Origin: Thermoanaerobaculia bacterium
GTDB taxonomy: Bacteria > Acidobacteriota > Thermoanaerobaculia > Multivoradales > JAGPDF01
DNA length: 57,163 nucleotides
NCBI GenBank assembly: GCA_018057705.1
Contig: JAGPDF010000025.1
Location: forward strand, 1-57,163
Direction of reading: 5' to 3'
Made by a program: the position numbers and the translations under genes. The first letter of the stretch is position 1, and the number at the start of each line of letters is the position of its first letter. Below the pieces are notes generated by a model that was given only the letters and a program-made list of their open reading frames with translations, had not been told where the DNA came from and ran no database searches. This document shows positions 19,618 to 29,002 of the stretch, piece after piece.

Positions 19618-20634
19618 GTGGCGTCGACCCACCCGCTGGTCGAGCAGGTCCGGTCCGGCCAGAGCCGGGAGCTGCAACTGCTCGCCGCGCAGGGGATTCT
19701 GCCGCTTTCGGCGCAGGATCTGATCCCGCTTCAGGTCGAGCTGGTTGCGTCCGAGAGCCCCGAGATCTCAGGCTACGCGAGGTCCTCGCTGGAGGAGCTG
19801 GATCCCCAGCTCGCCGCGACCTTCGTCGCGACGGACGCCAGCGAGGAGGTCCTCGAGTATTTCGCCGTCAACCCAACCCATCCGTTCGTGCTCGAGGCAC
19901 TGTTGCGGCGCCGGGACGTCCCGCGGCGGCTGCTCGTCGAACTCGCTTCGCGGCTGGGAGCCGACCTGCAGGAGAACCTCCTGCTGCGCCAGGACGCGAT
20001 CATCGAGGAGCCGGAGATTCTCGTCGCGCTCGAAGCGAATCCCGAGCTCTCGGTCTACTCGCGGCGCAAGATCACCGAGTACAGGGAGCACCTGCTGCCG
20101 CGCGACCGACAGCCGGAAGTGGATGCCGGAGTCGACCTTCGGACGCTCGACCTCGAACCGGAGGAGCTCGAGGCGATCGACCGGGTCCGCCAACTGCCGT
20201 CGGTGGGCGAGCGGGACGAGAAGACCGGCCTGTCGGAGAGTCAGATCCGGGCCCTGCCGGTGCCGGTGAAAATCAAGCTGACGCGGGGGGCGGGGCGAAC
20301 CCTGCGCAACATTCTGATCAAGGATACGAATCAGTCAGTGGCGCTCTCGGTGGTGAACAACGCCGCCATGTCGGACGAGGAGATCGCCATGGTGGCCTCC
20401 AGTCGGTCGGTGATCGAAGAGGTCCTGGCCGTGATCTATCGCCGCCGCGAATGGGTCGCGAAGTACAAGATCTGCCTGGCCTTGACCAAGAATCCGCGGA
20501 TTCCCGTCGGGGTGGCGGTGAAGCTCCTGCCCAAGCTGGGAGTCCGCGACCTGCGAATGTTGTCGAAGGATCGCAACGTTTCCGACGGTGTGCGGTCGGC
20601 CGCCGGGCGGTTGTATAGAATCAAGACCAAATAG
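19618..20634 (+). CDS. Helical repeat protein of unknown function
   Basis: This 338-residue protein has no named family that I recognise. Its start is a GTG 5 bases after the preceding stop. The sequence is a series of short helices with a leucine-rich-variant or HEAT-like look (EEVLEYFAVNPTHPFVLEALL, LVALEANPELSVYS), then an acidic linker near 170-210 and a conserved C-terminal half (SVALSVVNNAAMSDEEIAMVA, YKICLALTKNPRIP). That half resembles the C-terminus of the protein at 17742-18491. It ends 2 bases before the DnaJ-TPR gene. Shared repeats and close packing suggest that these proteins work with the RodZ-like, J-domain and phosphatase neighbours. Confidence 0.78.
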   Translation: MASTHPLVEQVRSGQSRELQLLAAQGILPLSAQDLIPLQVELVASESPEISGYARSSLEELDPQLAATFVATDASEEVLEYFAVNPTHPFVLEALLRRRDVPRRLLVELASRLGADLQENLLLRQDAIIEEPEILVALEANPELSVYSRRKITEYREHLLPRDRQPEVDAGVDLRTLDLEPEELEAIDRVRQLPSVGERDEKTGLSESQIRALPVPVKIKLTRGAGRTLRNILIKDTNQSVALSVVNNAAMSDEEIAMVASSRSVIEEVLAVIYRRREWVAKYKICLALTKNPRIPVGVAVKLLPKLGVRDLRMLSKDRNVSDGVRSAAGRLYRIKTK

Positions 20635-20636
20635 GT

Positions 20637-21284
20637 ATGGCAAAGGACTACTACGTCATTCTCGGCGCGGCCAGGAGCGCCACCAGGGAGCAGATCCGCG
20701 ATCGCTTCCGGCAGATGGCGCGTGTTCGCCATCCGGACCGCTTCCAGGGTGCCGAACGACAGAAAGCCGAGCTCGACTTCCAGGACATTACCGAGGCGTT
20801 CAATGTCCTTTTCGATCCGGAGCGGCGCCGTCAGCACGATCTCGAGCTGGCCCGGCCCGAATCGCAGTCGGCGGCCAGCGACGCGTCGCGTCTCGGCCGG
20901 TTCCACATGGAGGCGGGCGTGCAGTTCTATCGCGACGGCAACTTCGTCCAGGCCGCCGAGGCGTTCGAGAGCGCGATCCAGGCCGAGCCGAAGAATCACC
21001 AGGCCTGGCATCACCTGGCCCAGGCGCTGGGACATCAACGGCGCCATCTGGCGCGCGCGGTCGAGGCGATCGCCCGCGCCTGCGAGCTGCAGGCGATCAA
21101 TCCCGCCTATCTCAAACTCGCCGGGAAGCTGCACGCGGAGGCGGGATTGGTGGATCGGGCCGAGCACTATTACAATGAGGCGCGAATCTGGGGGGGCGAG
21201 GATCCGGTCATATCCAAGGCTCTCGAAGAGTTGCGCAAGAGCGAGAAGAAGGGCTGGGGCGGTCTTTTCGGAAAGGGCACCTGA
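20637..21284 (+). CDS. J-domain protein with TPR repeats
   Basis: The N-terminal 70 residues of this 215-residue protein are a J domain with the HPD motif at 32-34 (RVRHPDRF), so it should stimulate an Hsp70/DnaK ATPase. The rest holds about three TPR-like helix pairs (AGVQFYRDGNFVQAAEAFESAI, HHLAQALGH, AGLVDRAEHYYNEARIWGG). There is no glycine-rich region or zinc-finger domain, so it is not canonical DnaJ but a specialised co-chaperone. The gene starts 2 bases after the upstream stop and overlaps the phosphatase start by 1 base (TGATG). Confidence 0.9.
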   Translation: MAKDYYVILGAARSATREQIRDRFRQMARVRHPDRFQGAERQKAELDFQDITEAFNVLFDPERRRQHDLELARPESQSAASDASRLGRFHMEAGVQFYRDGNFVQAAEAFESAIQAEPKNHQAWHHLAQALGHQRRHLARAVEAIARACELQAINPAYLKLAGKLHAEAGLVDRAEHYYNEARIWGGEDPVISKALEELRKSEKKGWGGLFGKGT

Positions 21285-22090
21285 TGCTGCGCGCTAGGGC
21301 CTGCGGACTCTCCGATGTGGGAGTTCTACGCAGCCACAACGAAGACTGCTTCGAGATCGATCCTGTGCACCAGCTCTTCGTCGTTGCCGACGGCATGGGT
21401 GGGCACAGCCACGGAGAAATCGCCTCGCGGATCGCGGTGCAGGCGATTCGTGAGTGCATTGCCACTGACGGCGACGGCTCCGAGGAGGCACCGGGCGCCG
21501 GGCCCGAGGGGGTCGGCCGACAGGGCGACCGGATCCGCAAGGCGATCCGGGTCGCACACGACCGCGTGCTGAAGGCGATCCGGCAGGACGGCTCGCTGCA
21601 CGGCATGGGCACGACCGTCGTCGGCATGGTTCTCGAAAGCGACACCATGGCCGTGGCTCACGTCGGCGACAGCCGCGCCTACAGACTGCGAAACGGCAAG
21701 TTCGAGCTCCTGACGCAGGATCACACCTGGGTGAACGAGCAGGTGGTCGCCGGTTTCCTGACCGAAGAGCAGGCCCGAGTCCATCCGCTCAAGAACGTCG
21801 TCACCCGCGCCCTGGGCGGCGACAGCGAGGTCGAGGTCGACGTGCGCGAGTGGCCAGTCCAGGTCGGAGACCTCTTCCTGCTCTGCTCCGATGGCCTGAC
21901 GACGATGCTCTCCGATCCGGAGATTCTGGAGCGTCTGCGTCCGGGCGCGCGCATGGAGGAGATCTGCAGCCGTCTGGTGCGCGACGCGAACGCCCGCGGC
22001 GGCTTCGACAACATCTCCGTCGTCCTCCTGCGCATCGAGGCCGACCGCGACGCGTTCAACGACGAAGAGACCGCCGCCGGCGTCGACTGA
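21284..22090 (+). CDS. PP2C-family Ser/Thr protein phosphatase
   Basis: This 268-residue PPM phosphatase of the Stp1/PstP type removes phosphate from Ser/Thr-phosphorylated proteins. The metal-binding motifs are all present: RSHNED, VVADGMGGH, GTTVVGMV, AHVGDSRAY, LCSDGLT and the terminal DNISVVLLR. No membrane segment is seen, so it is cytoplasmic. Its ATG overlaps the stop of the J-domain gene by 1 base. The nearest kinase in the window is at 3016-5208. Confidence 0.94.
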   Translation: MLRARACGLSDVGVLRSHNEDCFEIDPVHQLFVVADGMGGHSHGEIASRIAVQAIRECIATDGDGSEEAPGAGPEGVGRQGDRIRKAIRVAHDRVLKAIRQDGSLHGMGTTVVGMVLESDTMAVAHVGDSRAYRLRNGKFELLTQDHTWVNEQVVAGFLTEEQARVHPLKNVVTRALGGDSEVEVDVREWPVQVGDLFLLCSDGLTTMLSDPEILERLRPGARMEEICSRLVRDANARGGFDNISVVLLRIEADRDAFNDEETAAGVD

Positions 22091-22105
22091 GCCAGCCGCC
22101 GTCCT

Positions 22106-23281
22106 TCATTCTCCGAAGCGATAGCCCTTGCGCGCCGTGACCTCGAGCTCGGGGTTGGCCAGGGTGACCTCGACTCGCTGAAAGCCGCGCAGGCCCGTCA
22201 GGTGCTCTGCCCTGTAGCTCACCAGATAGTAGCCGCTGGTCTCCCTGGCAACGTCGGCGATCGGCGTCTTGAAGTGCAGGACGTTGGGAAAGTAGCGGCC
22301 GCCGGTGTCGTCCGAGATGTGGCTCATGGCATTGGCGAACGGATGATTCGCGCCGGTGTCGGTCAGGTCGAAGGTATAGATCGCGACGTTGGCGTCGTTC
22401 AGCGACTCCGACATCGGCTCGAAATAGCGCGGATCCGGTTCGTACTGGCGAAAGCGGTTCATCCGGCCGAAGCCGGTCGTGAACATCAGGAGGTTCTTGC
22501 GCCCGACGAGCGACGCCGACGCCTCGCCGATCACGGTAAGCGCCTCGTAGATGGTGGGAGTCTCCTGGCCGAGCGCGTCGCCGACCGGCAGCCCGGGCGC
22601 GAGAGCCGGGGCTCCGGGCGTCGAAGGGGACTGGCGCGACGGAAAGTTCTCCCGGCCGCTCCGGCCCGTGGTCGCGCTCTGAATCGCGCGCTCCAGCGCC
22701 TCGCGGTCCCGCGAAAAATCCTGAAAGAGCTTGAGGCGGTTGTCGTAGCCCGCCACCGCCACCCAGTCGGTCGGGGCGAGGCCTTCGCGCAGCCACTCGA
22801 TGGCGTCCCTGCCGGCGCGGACCTGCCGCTGCAGCAGTCCGGGGACGTCGGCGCTGTTGCGGCGCTGATCGTCGAACAGGAAGATGAAGTAGTGCGGGGC
22901 GGGCCCGGTGTTGTCGGCCGGCGCGTTCGCGGCGGCCGGCGCGGCTTCGGAGCCCGCGTATCGCCGGTTGCTGTAGAACGCTGCAGAGGTGACCTGGACC
23001 TTCCTGTCGTCTTCGGTGATCTGGAAGTCGGCTGGCCCCAGCCCGAGGATCGGATTGCCCTTCTTGTCCGTCACCAGAACGTCGAGCAGGACCTCGCTCA
23101 CGAGTATCTCGGCGCCAAAGGGAGCGACCAGGAGTGGGGCTTCCTGCTGCCAGGTGGGCTCTACCGCCGGCGCTTGCCCCCGCAATGCCGGCGGGTGCGC
23201 GAATGCGAGGAGGGTGGCGACAAAAAAGCTCCAGTAAAGGGGGGTGCCGGTGCGTGCCGTTCGCTGGGTCTCTCGAGGCAT
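22106..23281 (-). CDS. Secreted VWFA-related domain protein (TIGR03436-like)
   Basis: This 391-residue protein starts with a signal peptide (hydrophobic WSFFVATLLAFA). The mature part contains the conserved VLLDVLVTDKKGNPILGL and FQITEDDRKVQV stretch, then a von Willebrand A-like fold with FLFDDQRRN and the later FDLTDTGANHP. This matches the VWFA-related family that is greatly expanded in Acidobacteriota. The MIDAS motif is degenerate. The function is unknown, probably in protein interaction outside the membrane. The ATG at 23281 is preceded by AAAGGA at good spacing. It lies 71 bases downstream of the FadJ-like gene on the same strand. Confidence 0.87.
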   Translation of the reverse strand: MPRETQRTARTGTPLYWSFFVATLLAFAHPPALRGQAPAVEPTWQQEAPLLVAPFGAEILVSEVLLDVLVTDKKGNPILGLGPADFQITEDDRKVQVTSAAFYSNRRYAGSEAAPAAANAPADNTGPAPHYFIFLFDDQRRNSADVPGLLQRQVRAGRDAIEWLREGLAPTDWVAVAGYDNRLKLFQDFSRDREALERAIQSATTGRSGRENFPSRQSPSTPGAPALAPGLPVGDALGQETPTIYEALTVIGEASASLVGRKNLLMFTTGFGRMNRFRQYEPDPRYFEPMSESLNDANVAIYTFDLTDTGANHPFANAMSHISDDTGGRYFPNVLHFKTPIADVARETSGYYLVSYRAEHLTGLRGFQRVEVTLANPELEVTARKGYRFGE

Positions 23282-23352
23282 GGGTATTATTCCTTTACTG
23301 AAATACGGCGTTGCGGGCGCCACGGTTGCGGCGAGCTCGCAGCGGACAAATG

Positions 23353-25485
23353 CTAGGAAGACGGACTCGAATAGAAGCCACCGCGAGCGGCGAATTTTCG
23401 CAGGGCGTCGCTCGGCGCGAGGCGCGGGCCGCGCGCAGCGGCGAGAGACTCCAGTTGCTGGACGATGTTGTCGAGCCCCTGCTCGTCAGCCCACCGGCAG
23501 AGGCCGCCGCGGAAGGGCGGAAAACCGATGCCGAAAACGAGCGCCAGATCGAGCGCTCCGGGTCCCTCGACGACGCTCTCCGCGAGACAGCGCGCCGCTT
23601 CGTTCACCATCGCGAGGATCGGGCGCTCGGCTTGAGGCGGCGCTGGCCCGGCTGCGGGCGTGAGATTCAGGATGGCGTAGATCGCCGGATCGGCCTCCTG
23701 CTCGCGCCCGTCCTTGTAGCGAAAGATGCCCTTGCCGGACTTCGCGCCGAGGCGGCTCTTGTCCACGCCGATGCGGTCGATCCAGGAAGGGAAGAGCAGG
23801 CGGTCGGGAAAGGCGTCGTGGAGGATCTTGCCGACCTTGGCCGAGACGTCGAGCCCGACCTCGTCGGCGAGCCGCAAAGGCCCCATCGGCATGCCCCAGT
23901 CGACCATGGCGCGGTCGATCGCCTCGACCCGGTGGCCTTCGTCGAGCAGCCACATCGCTTCCGCGGAGTAGAAGGCGAGCAGCCGGTTGACGAGAAACCC
24001 CGGCCCGTCGCGCACGATGACCGGCGTCTTGCCCAGGCGCCGGGCGAATGCGCTCGCGGTGCGCACTGCGCTCTCGCCCGTCAGGCTTCCGGCAATCACC
24101 TCGACCAGCGGCATCTTGTCCACCGGGTTGAAGAAGTGCATGCCGACGATGCGCTCGCGCCGGCTCGCCGACTGACCGATGTCGTCGATCGAGAGCGACG
24201 AGGTGTTGGTCGCGAGGATCGCGCCCGGCGCGAGCCGGCGCGAGAGATCGGCGAAGAGCTTCTGTTTCACTGCCAGGTCTTCGACCACGGCCTCGACCAC
24301 GAAATCACAGCTGTCGAGGCCGGCCTCTTCCAGCGTCGGCTGCAGGAGCCCCATCTTGCGGCGCATCCCGGCGGGCTCGAGCCGACGTCGGCGGACCAGC
24401 TTCTCGAAGAGCGCCGCGGCATGCTGCAGGGCGGTTGCGATCGCCCCGGGCTGGATGTCCTTGATCCGCACCGGGAGTCCCGCCTTGTCGGCCATGAGCT
24501 GGGCGATGCCGCCGCCCATGACGCCGGCGCCGAGGACCGCCGGCCGGCGGACCGCTGGCGGCGGTGCGGCGTCGGCGGGGCCGTCTTTCTTTGCCGCCTC
24601 CATGAGGCCGAAGAGGTGAATCAGGTTCTTCGCAGTGGGCGAGACCGCGAGCTCGCGGACCGCTCGCGCTTCGGCATCATAGCCGGCGAACGGGCCCTTC
24701 TCGATCCCGGTCCGCACCACGTCGAGCGCCGCGAGAGGGGCCGGATAGCGCCCCTGGCTGGCGGAGAGGGTCTTCTTTCTCGCCTGGTCGAAGATGAACC
24801 AGCGCCCGGCCGGTCCTTCGAGCAGGAGGCGTTTCAGGCCTCCCGGGAGGCGCCGGCGAGGGCGCCGGCGGCCGACTTTGGACCTTGCGAAGTCGCGCAC
24901 ATGGTGGAGGAACCCGGCTTCGGGGAAGAGAGCATCGGCGAGGCCCATCCGCAGCGCCTGCTTCCCGGAGACTGCTTTCCCGGCCAGGATGATGTCGAGT
25001 GCCGCGACCAGGCCGACCCGGCGCGGCAGGCGAACGCAGCCGCCCCAGCCGGGGACGATGCCGAGCTTGACCTCGGGGAGGCCGATCCGCAGGTCCGCTC
25101 GGTCGGAGACGATGATGAAGGACGAGGCCAGGGAGAGCTCCGTCCCGCCCCCCAGGCAGGTCCCGGAGACCGCCGAAACCGTGGGGAAGGGGAGTTGCTC
25201 CCATGCCGAGAAGAGCCGGTGGCCGTACCGCGACCCGGATTCGGCATGATCCGGGTCGGCGACCCCGGCGATCTCCGCGACATCGGCTCCGGCGATGAAC
25301 ATCCCCGGTTTCGCCGAAAGCAGGACGAGGCACCCGATGTCATCCCGGCCGGAGAGCTCGACCAGCAAGGTATCGAACTCCGCCAGGGCCTCGCGGGTGA
25401 AGATGTTGGCCTTCCTGTCCGGCAGGTCGAAGGTCAGCGTGGCGAGGTGGTCCTCGCCGACCTCGAGGTGGAAGGCCTGCGACAC
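23353..25485 (-). CDS. fadJ: Multifunctional fatty-oxidation protein (enoyl-CoA hydratase / 3-hydroxyacyl-CoA dehydrogenase)
   Basis: The N-terminal crotonase domain of this 710-residue protein has an oxyanion-hole region with GTCLGGGTELSLA and PEVKLGIVPGWGG, including both catalytic Glu residues. The 3-hydroxyacyl-CoA dehydrogenase part has the NAD-binding GAGVMGGGIAQ and the catalytic HFFNPVDKMPLVEV, followed by two C-terminal HADH domains. It performs steps two and three of beta-oxidation. FadJ and FadB share this layout, so the symbol is by type. The GTG start at 25485 directly abuts the TAA of the acyl-CoA synthetase gene. No thiolase (fadI/fadA) is adjacent. Confidence 0.92.
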   Translation of the reverse strand: MSQAFHLEVGEDHLATLTFDLPDRKANIFTREALAEFDTLLVELSGRDDIGCLVLLSAKPGMFIAGADVAEIAGVADPDHAESGSRYGHRLFSAWEQLPFPTVSAVSGTCLGGGTELSLASSFIIVSDRADLRIGLPEVKLGIVPGWGGCVRLPRRVGLVAALDIILAGKAVSGKQALRMGLADALFPEAGFLHHVRDFARSKVGRRRPRRRLPGGLKRLLLEGPAGRWFIFDQARKKTLSASQGRYPAPLAALDVVRTGIEKGPFAGYDAEARAVRELAVSPTAKNLIHLFGLMEAAKKDGPADAAPPPAVRRPAVLGAGVMGGGIAQLMADKAGLPVRIKDIQPGAIATALQHAAALFEKLVRRRRLEPAGMRRKMGLLQPTLEEAGLDSCDFVVEAVVEDLAVKQKLFADLSRRLAPGAILATNTSSLSIDDIGQSASRRERIVGMHFFNPVDKMPLVEVIAGSLTGESAVRTASAFARRLGKTPVIVRDGPGFLVNRLLAFYSAEAMWLLDEGHRVEAIDRAMVDWGMPMGPLRLADEVGLDVSAKVGKILHDAFPDRLLFPSWIDRIGVDKSRLGAKSGKGIFRYKDGREQEADPAIYAILNLTPAAGPAPPQAERPILAMVNEAARCLAESVVEGPGALDLALVFGIGFPPFRGGLCRWADEQGLDNIVQQLESLAAARGPRLAPSDALRKFAARGGFYSSPSS

Positions 25486-27291
25486 TTAGTTGCCACCCCC
25501 GGCGTCACCGGCGGCATAGAGGCGGTCGAGGATCGCTTTGTACTTGATGTTGATCACCCGCCGCTTGACCTTCAGTGTGGGAGTGAGCTCGCCGCCTTCG
25601 AGGGTGAACTCGGCCGGCACCAGTTCCCAGACCCGGATCTGCTCGTAGCGCGCGAGGTGCTCGTTCACCGCATCGACTTCGCGCTGGAAAAGGGCGCGCA
25701 GCCGCGGGTCCTGGAGCTGCTTTTCGACCGTGCCGCCGACCTTCTCGGAGGCACTCCAGGCCTTGAGGACGTCGAAGTCGGGCACGACCAGCGCCGCGAG
25801 ATACTGCCGGCGGTCGCCGATCACCACGGCCTGAGAGATCCACCGGCTCGCCTTGAGGGCGTTCTCGATCGGCGCCGGCGCGATGTTCTTGCCGTAAGCG
25901 TTGACGATGAGCTCTTTCTTGCGGTCGGTGATGACGAGGAAGCCGCCGTCGTCGACATGCCCGATGTCGCCGGTGTGGAACCAGCCGTCGTCGTCGATCA
26001 CTTCGGCAGTCGCCTGCGGCTTGCCGTAGTAGCCCCGCATGGTGTTCGGGCCCCGGGAGAGGATCTCGCCGTCCTCGGCGATCTTCACTTCGATGCGCGG
26101 CATCGGCCGGCCGACCGTTCCGAGGCGGGTGGCGCGGCGGGTATTCACCGAAATGACCGGCGAGGTCTCGGTCAGGCCGTAGCCTTCGTAGATCGGGATA
26201 CCGGCGCCCCAGAAGAACTCGGCGACGTCCCGGCCGAGCGGGGCGCCGCCGGACATCGCGAAGGCGAACCGGCCGCCCAGACGCTCGCGGATCTTCGAAA
26301 AGACGAGCTTGTCGGCGATCCGGACCTTGAGGCCCACGGGCTCGAAAGCCAGGCGCTTCGGCAGCGCCTCGCGCCCGACGCCGATCGCCCAGCGGAAGAT
26401 CTTTGCCTTGAGACCGCCGGCGGCGGTGGCGTTCTCGAGAACGCGTGCCATGACCTTCTCGTAGACCCGCGGCACGGCGACGAAGACGTGTGGACGCACC
26501 TCGACGAGGTTCGCCGCCACGGTCTGCACCGACTCGGCGTAGGCGATGGTGATGCCCTTGAGGAAGTAGCAATAGTCCACCAGGCGCTCGAAGGAGTGCG
26601 AGAGCGGCAGGAAGGAGAGGGCAGTGAAGCTCCCCTCGAGGCCGAGAACTTCGCAGCCGGTGAGCGCGTTCGAGACCAGGTTGTCGTGCGTCAGCATGAC
26701 CCCTTTCGGGTCGCCGGTCGTGCCGCTGGTGTAGATGAGCGTCGCCAAATCCTCTGGCTTGGCGTGCGCGGCCATCTCCTGGAGCCAGGCCATGTCGGCT
26801 CCAGCGCCGCGCGCCATGAATTCTTCGAGGGACTCGACTCCGCCGGCGTCGCCCGCAGCCGCATCGCCGCTCGCTCCACTGGCTCCAATGGCCACGATGC
26901 GCTCGACCGTCGGCATCTCGCCGCGCACGGCGAGGAGGCCCTCCAGGCGCTCCTGCCCCTGCACGAAGAGGATCCGGGAGCCGCTGTCGCGCGCGACATA
27001 GGCAGCCCCCTCGGGGAGCAGAGTGGGGTAGATCGGCACCAGCGCCGCGCCGATGCACAGCGTCGCGAAGTCGACCGCCGGCCAGTGAGGTCCGTTTTCG
27101 GCCATGAGCGCGACCCGGTCGCCGGGGCGGACGCCGCACTCGACCAGCGCCCGGGCGATCTGCCGTACCTGTCGTGTGAGCTCGGCGGTCGAAACGGCGA
27201 CGTAGCTCCCGCCCACCTTGTGCATCAGGCAAGCTTCCTTCTCGTAGCCCGCGGCGACGAGAAAGAGCTCGGATAGCGTCCGGATGGCCAT
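25486..27291 (-). CDS. fadD: Long-chain acyl-CoA synthetase (AMP-forming)
   Basis: This 601-residue ANL-superfamily enzyme activates fatty acids to acyl-CoA. The AMP-binding motif YTSGTTGDPKG, the A5-type YGLTETSPV, the hinge region HTGDIGHVDDGG, ITDRKKELIV and the C-terminal lysine region are present. It resembles the FAA1/long-chain group. The ATG at 27291 has AAGGAG 9 bases upstream. It precedes the FadJ-like gene with no gap, forming a beta-oxidation unit. The symbol reflects function by family, not a proven ortholog. Confidence 0.9.
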   Translation of the reverse strand: MAIRTLSELFLVAAGYEKEACLMHKVGGSYVAVSTAELTRQVRQIARALVECGVRPGDRVALMAENGPHWPAVDFATLCIGAALVPIYPTLLPEGAAYVARDSGSRILFVQGQERLEGLLAVRGEMPTVERIVAIGASGASGDAAAGDAGGVESLEEFMARGAGADMAWLQEMAAHAKPEDLATLIYTSGTTGDPKGVMLTHDNLVSNALTGCEVLGLEGSFTALSFLPLSHSFERLVDYCYFLKGITIAYAESVQTVAANLVEVRPHVFVAVPRVYEKVMARVLENATAAGGLKAKIFRWAIGVGREALPKRLAFEPVGLKVRIADKLVFSKIRERLGGRFAFAMSGGAPLGRDVAEFFWGAGIPIYEGYGLTETSPVISVNTRRATRLGTVGRPMPRIEVKIAEDGEILSRGPNTMRGYYGKPQATAEVIDDDGWFHTGDIGHVDDGGFLVITDRKKELIVNAYGKNIAPAPIENALKASRWISQAVVIGDRRQYLAALVVPDFDVLKAWSASEKVGGTVEKQLQDPRLRALFQREVDAVNEHLARYEQIRVWELVPAEFTLEGGELTPTLKVKRRVINIKYKAILDRLYAAGDAGGGN

Positions 27292-27339
27292 GAATTCGAC
27301 TCCTTCGAGAGGCATCCGGAATTGTATCGGAGGATGCGC

Positions 27340-27369
27340 TTGACCGTTCAGGCATCGCGAAGGTATTCT
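27340..27369 (+). promoter_or_regulatory. Candidate promoter for tRNA-Pro
   Basis: TTGACC (27340-27345) and TATTCT (27364-27369) are 18 bases apart, in the 149-base gap between the divergent fadD start and the tRNA. Transcription would start about 65 bases before the mature tRNA 5' end. Confidence 0.45.
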
Positions 27370-27440
27370 CCCGATCCTTCGCGGAGTCATTCCGCAATCC
27401 GTCGCGATCCCGAGGCGACGACAGCCGCAGCGCCACAAAA

Positions 27441-27517
27441 CGGGGCGTAGCTCAGCTTGGTAGAGCGCACGGTTCGGGACCGTGAGGCCGGAGGTTCAAA
27501 TCCTCTCGCCCCGACCA
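27441..27517 (+). tRNA. tRNA-Pro (anticodon CGG)
   Basis: A full cloverleaf can be folded. The acceptor stem pairs CGGGGCG with CGCCCCG, followed by discriminator A and an encoded CCA. The D arm is GCTC-AGCTTGGTAGA-GCGC. The anticodon stem is CACGG/CCGTG around loop TTCGGGA, giving anticodon CGG and G37, as expected for proline. The T arm GGAGG-TTCAAAT-CCTCT is complete. It decodes CCG, a common proline codon at this GC content. A T-run follows at 27518-27523. Confidence 0.96.
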
Positions 27518-27523
27518 TTTTTT
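27518..27523 (+). terminator. T-run after tRNA-Pro
   Basis: A run of T residues follows the CCA end directly. The tRNA acceptor/T-arm helix may serve as the upstream structure. No separate GC-rich hairpin was seen, so intrinsic termination is only a suggestion. Confidence 0.25.
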
Positions 27524-27658
27524 CCCTTCCAGCGCGCTTTTCGCGCAATCGCCCCCCATTTCAGCAGGTTTCGAGCCGGGGTCTCCCTGGCGCCTTTCCG
27601 CTCGCGCCGCGTCTCGGCTGGTAGGATCCGGCCGAATCCCGGGAACCGGAGAGTCGAC

Positions 27659-28957
27659 ATGAGTGGAATTGGGGCCTTTTTCGAGCTGGCGAGGACCGGT
27701 TTCTCGCGCACCTTCTGGATCGCCAACATCATCGAGCTGTTCGAGCGCTTCGCGTACTACGGCTCGAAGGCGATCCTGGCGGTCTATATCGCCGAGCAGG
27801 TCGGCCTGGGACCGGGAAAGGCAGGATTCCTGGTCGGCAGCCTCTTCAACACGCTGCTGTATTTCCTGCCGCCGCTCGCCGGAACGATCGTCGACCGCTA
27901 CGGTTTCAAGAAGAGCCTCCTCGCCTGCTTCTCGATCTTCAGCGTCGGCTACTTCCTGATCGGCCTGGGCGGCCTGCCGCAGGGCAAGCCCCTGGTCGAC
28001 GCGCTCGGCGGGGCCACCTACATGATCGTGGCGCTCGTCATCACCGCGATCGGCGGCTCGCTCATCAAGCCCTCGATCGTCGGCACCGTGGCGCGCACGA
28101 CGACGCCGGAGACCAAGTCGCTCGGCTACTCGATCTACTACACCCTGGTGAATCTCGGCGGCGCGATCGGTCCGCTGCTCGCCATGCAGGTGCGGGAGAA
28201 TCTCGGCATCGCCTATGTCCTGGTGATGTCGTCGATCGTCAGCCTCTGCCTCATCGCCGGCACGTTCTTCTTTTTCCGCGAACCGCCGCGGCCCGCGGAC
28301 GCCCCGCCGGCGAAGTCGATGGCCGGCGTCCTGGCCGACATGTTCATGGTCTTCAAGGACCTGAAGTTCATGAGCTTCCTGGTGATCTTCTCCGGGTTCT
28401 GGATCATGTTCTGGCAGATCTTCTACGCCCTGCCGTTCTATGTGCGCGACGTCCTGCATTTCGAGAAGTTCGAGATCATCGAAACCGTCGACGCCTGGAC
28501 GATCATCCTGATCACCATTCCGATCACGGCGCTCGCCAAGCGGGTGAAGCCGCTGGCGGCGATGACCCTGGGCTTCGCCATCGCCTCGGCCTCCTGGTTC
28601 CTGATGGGGGCGATTCCGACCCTCACCGCGACGATCGTGGCGATCGCCATCTATGCGATCGGAGAAGGGCTGCAGGCGCCGCGCTACTACGAGTACGTCG
28701 CCGACCTCGCGCCCAAGGAGCAGGTGGGCACCTACATGGGCTTCGCTTTCCTGCCGGTGGCGATCGGCACCTTCGTCGCCGGAGCGATTGCCGGTCCGTT
28801 GGTCGAGCGCTACGTCGGCGTGCGGCAGGACGGCATCTTCACACCCGGCCCGGAGTTCGCGCATGCCGGCCGGATGTGGTTCTGGGTCGGCGGGATCGGC
28901 ATCGTTTCGACTCTCGCCATGCTCGCCTATGACCGCCTCGTCGTGAAGCGGCCTTGA
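27659..28957 (+). CDS. POT/PTR2-family proton-coupled oligopeptide transporter
   Basis: This 432-residue, very hydrophobic protein with about 12 transmembrane helices belongs to the MFS. The N-terminal ELFERFAYYG is the ExxERFxYYG motif of proton-dependent oligopeptide transporters, where the Glu/Arg residues couple protons to peptide. The loop motif GTIVDRYGFKK is the MFS A-motif. Typical bacterial POTs have about 460-500 residues, so this one is slightly short and its substrate may differ. The ATG at 27659 is chosen because the frame upstream overlaps the tRNA. A TAGGAT at 27622-27627 could be its -10. Confidence 0.85.
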   Translation: MSGIGAFFELARTGFSRTFWIANIIELFERFAYYGSKAILAVYIAEQVGLGPGKAGFLVGSLFNTLLYFLPPLAGTIVDRYGFKKSLLACFSIFSVGYFLIGLGGLPQGKPLVDALGGATYMIVALVITAIGGSLIKPSIVGTVARTTTPETKSLGYSIYYTLVNLGGAIGPLLAMQVRENLGIAYVLVMSSIVSLCLIAGTFFFFREPPRPADAPPAKSMAGVLADMFMVFKDLKFMSFLVIFSGFWIMFWQIFYALPFYVRDVLHFEKFEIIETVDAWTIILITIPITALAKRVKPLAAMTLGFAIASASWFLMGAIPTLTATIVAIAIYAIGEGLQAPRYYEYVADLAPKEQVGTYMGFAFLPVAIGTFVAGAIAGPLVERYVGVRQDGIFTPGPEFAHAGRMWFWVGGIGIVSTLAMLAYDRLVVKRP

Positions 28958-29002
28958 GGCGGGACGGACGCCGGCGGTGACCCAGATAGCTGCGATTCGG
29001 GG

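Noticed and set aside
23311-27276. Open frame of 1321 codons on the plus strand
   Set aside because: It lies exactly antisense to the acyl-CoA synthetase and FadJ-like genes, has no recognisable domain and is a GC-driven shadow frame.
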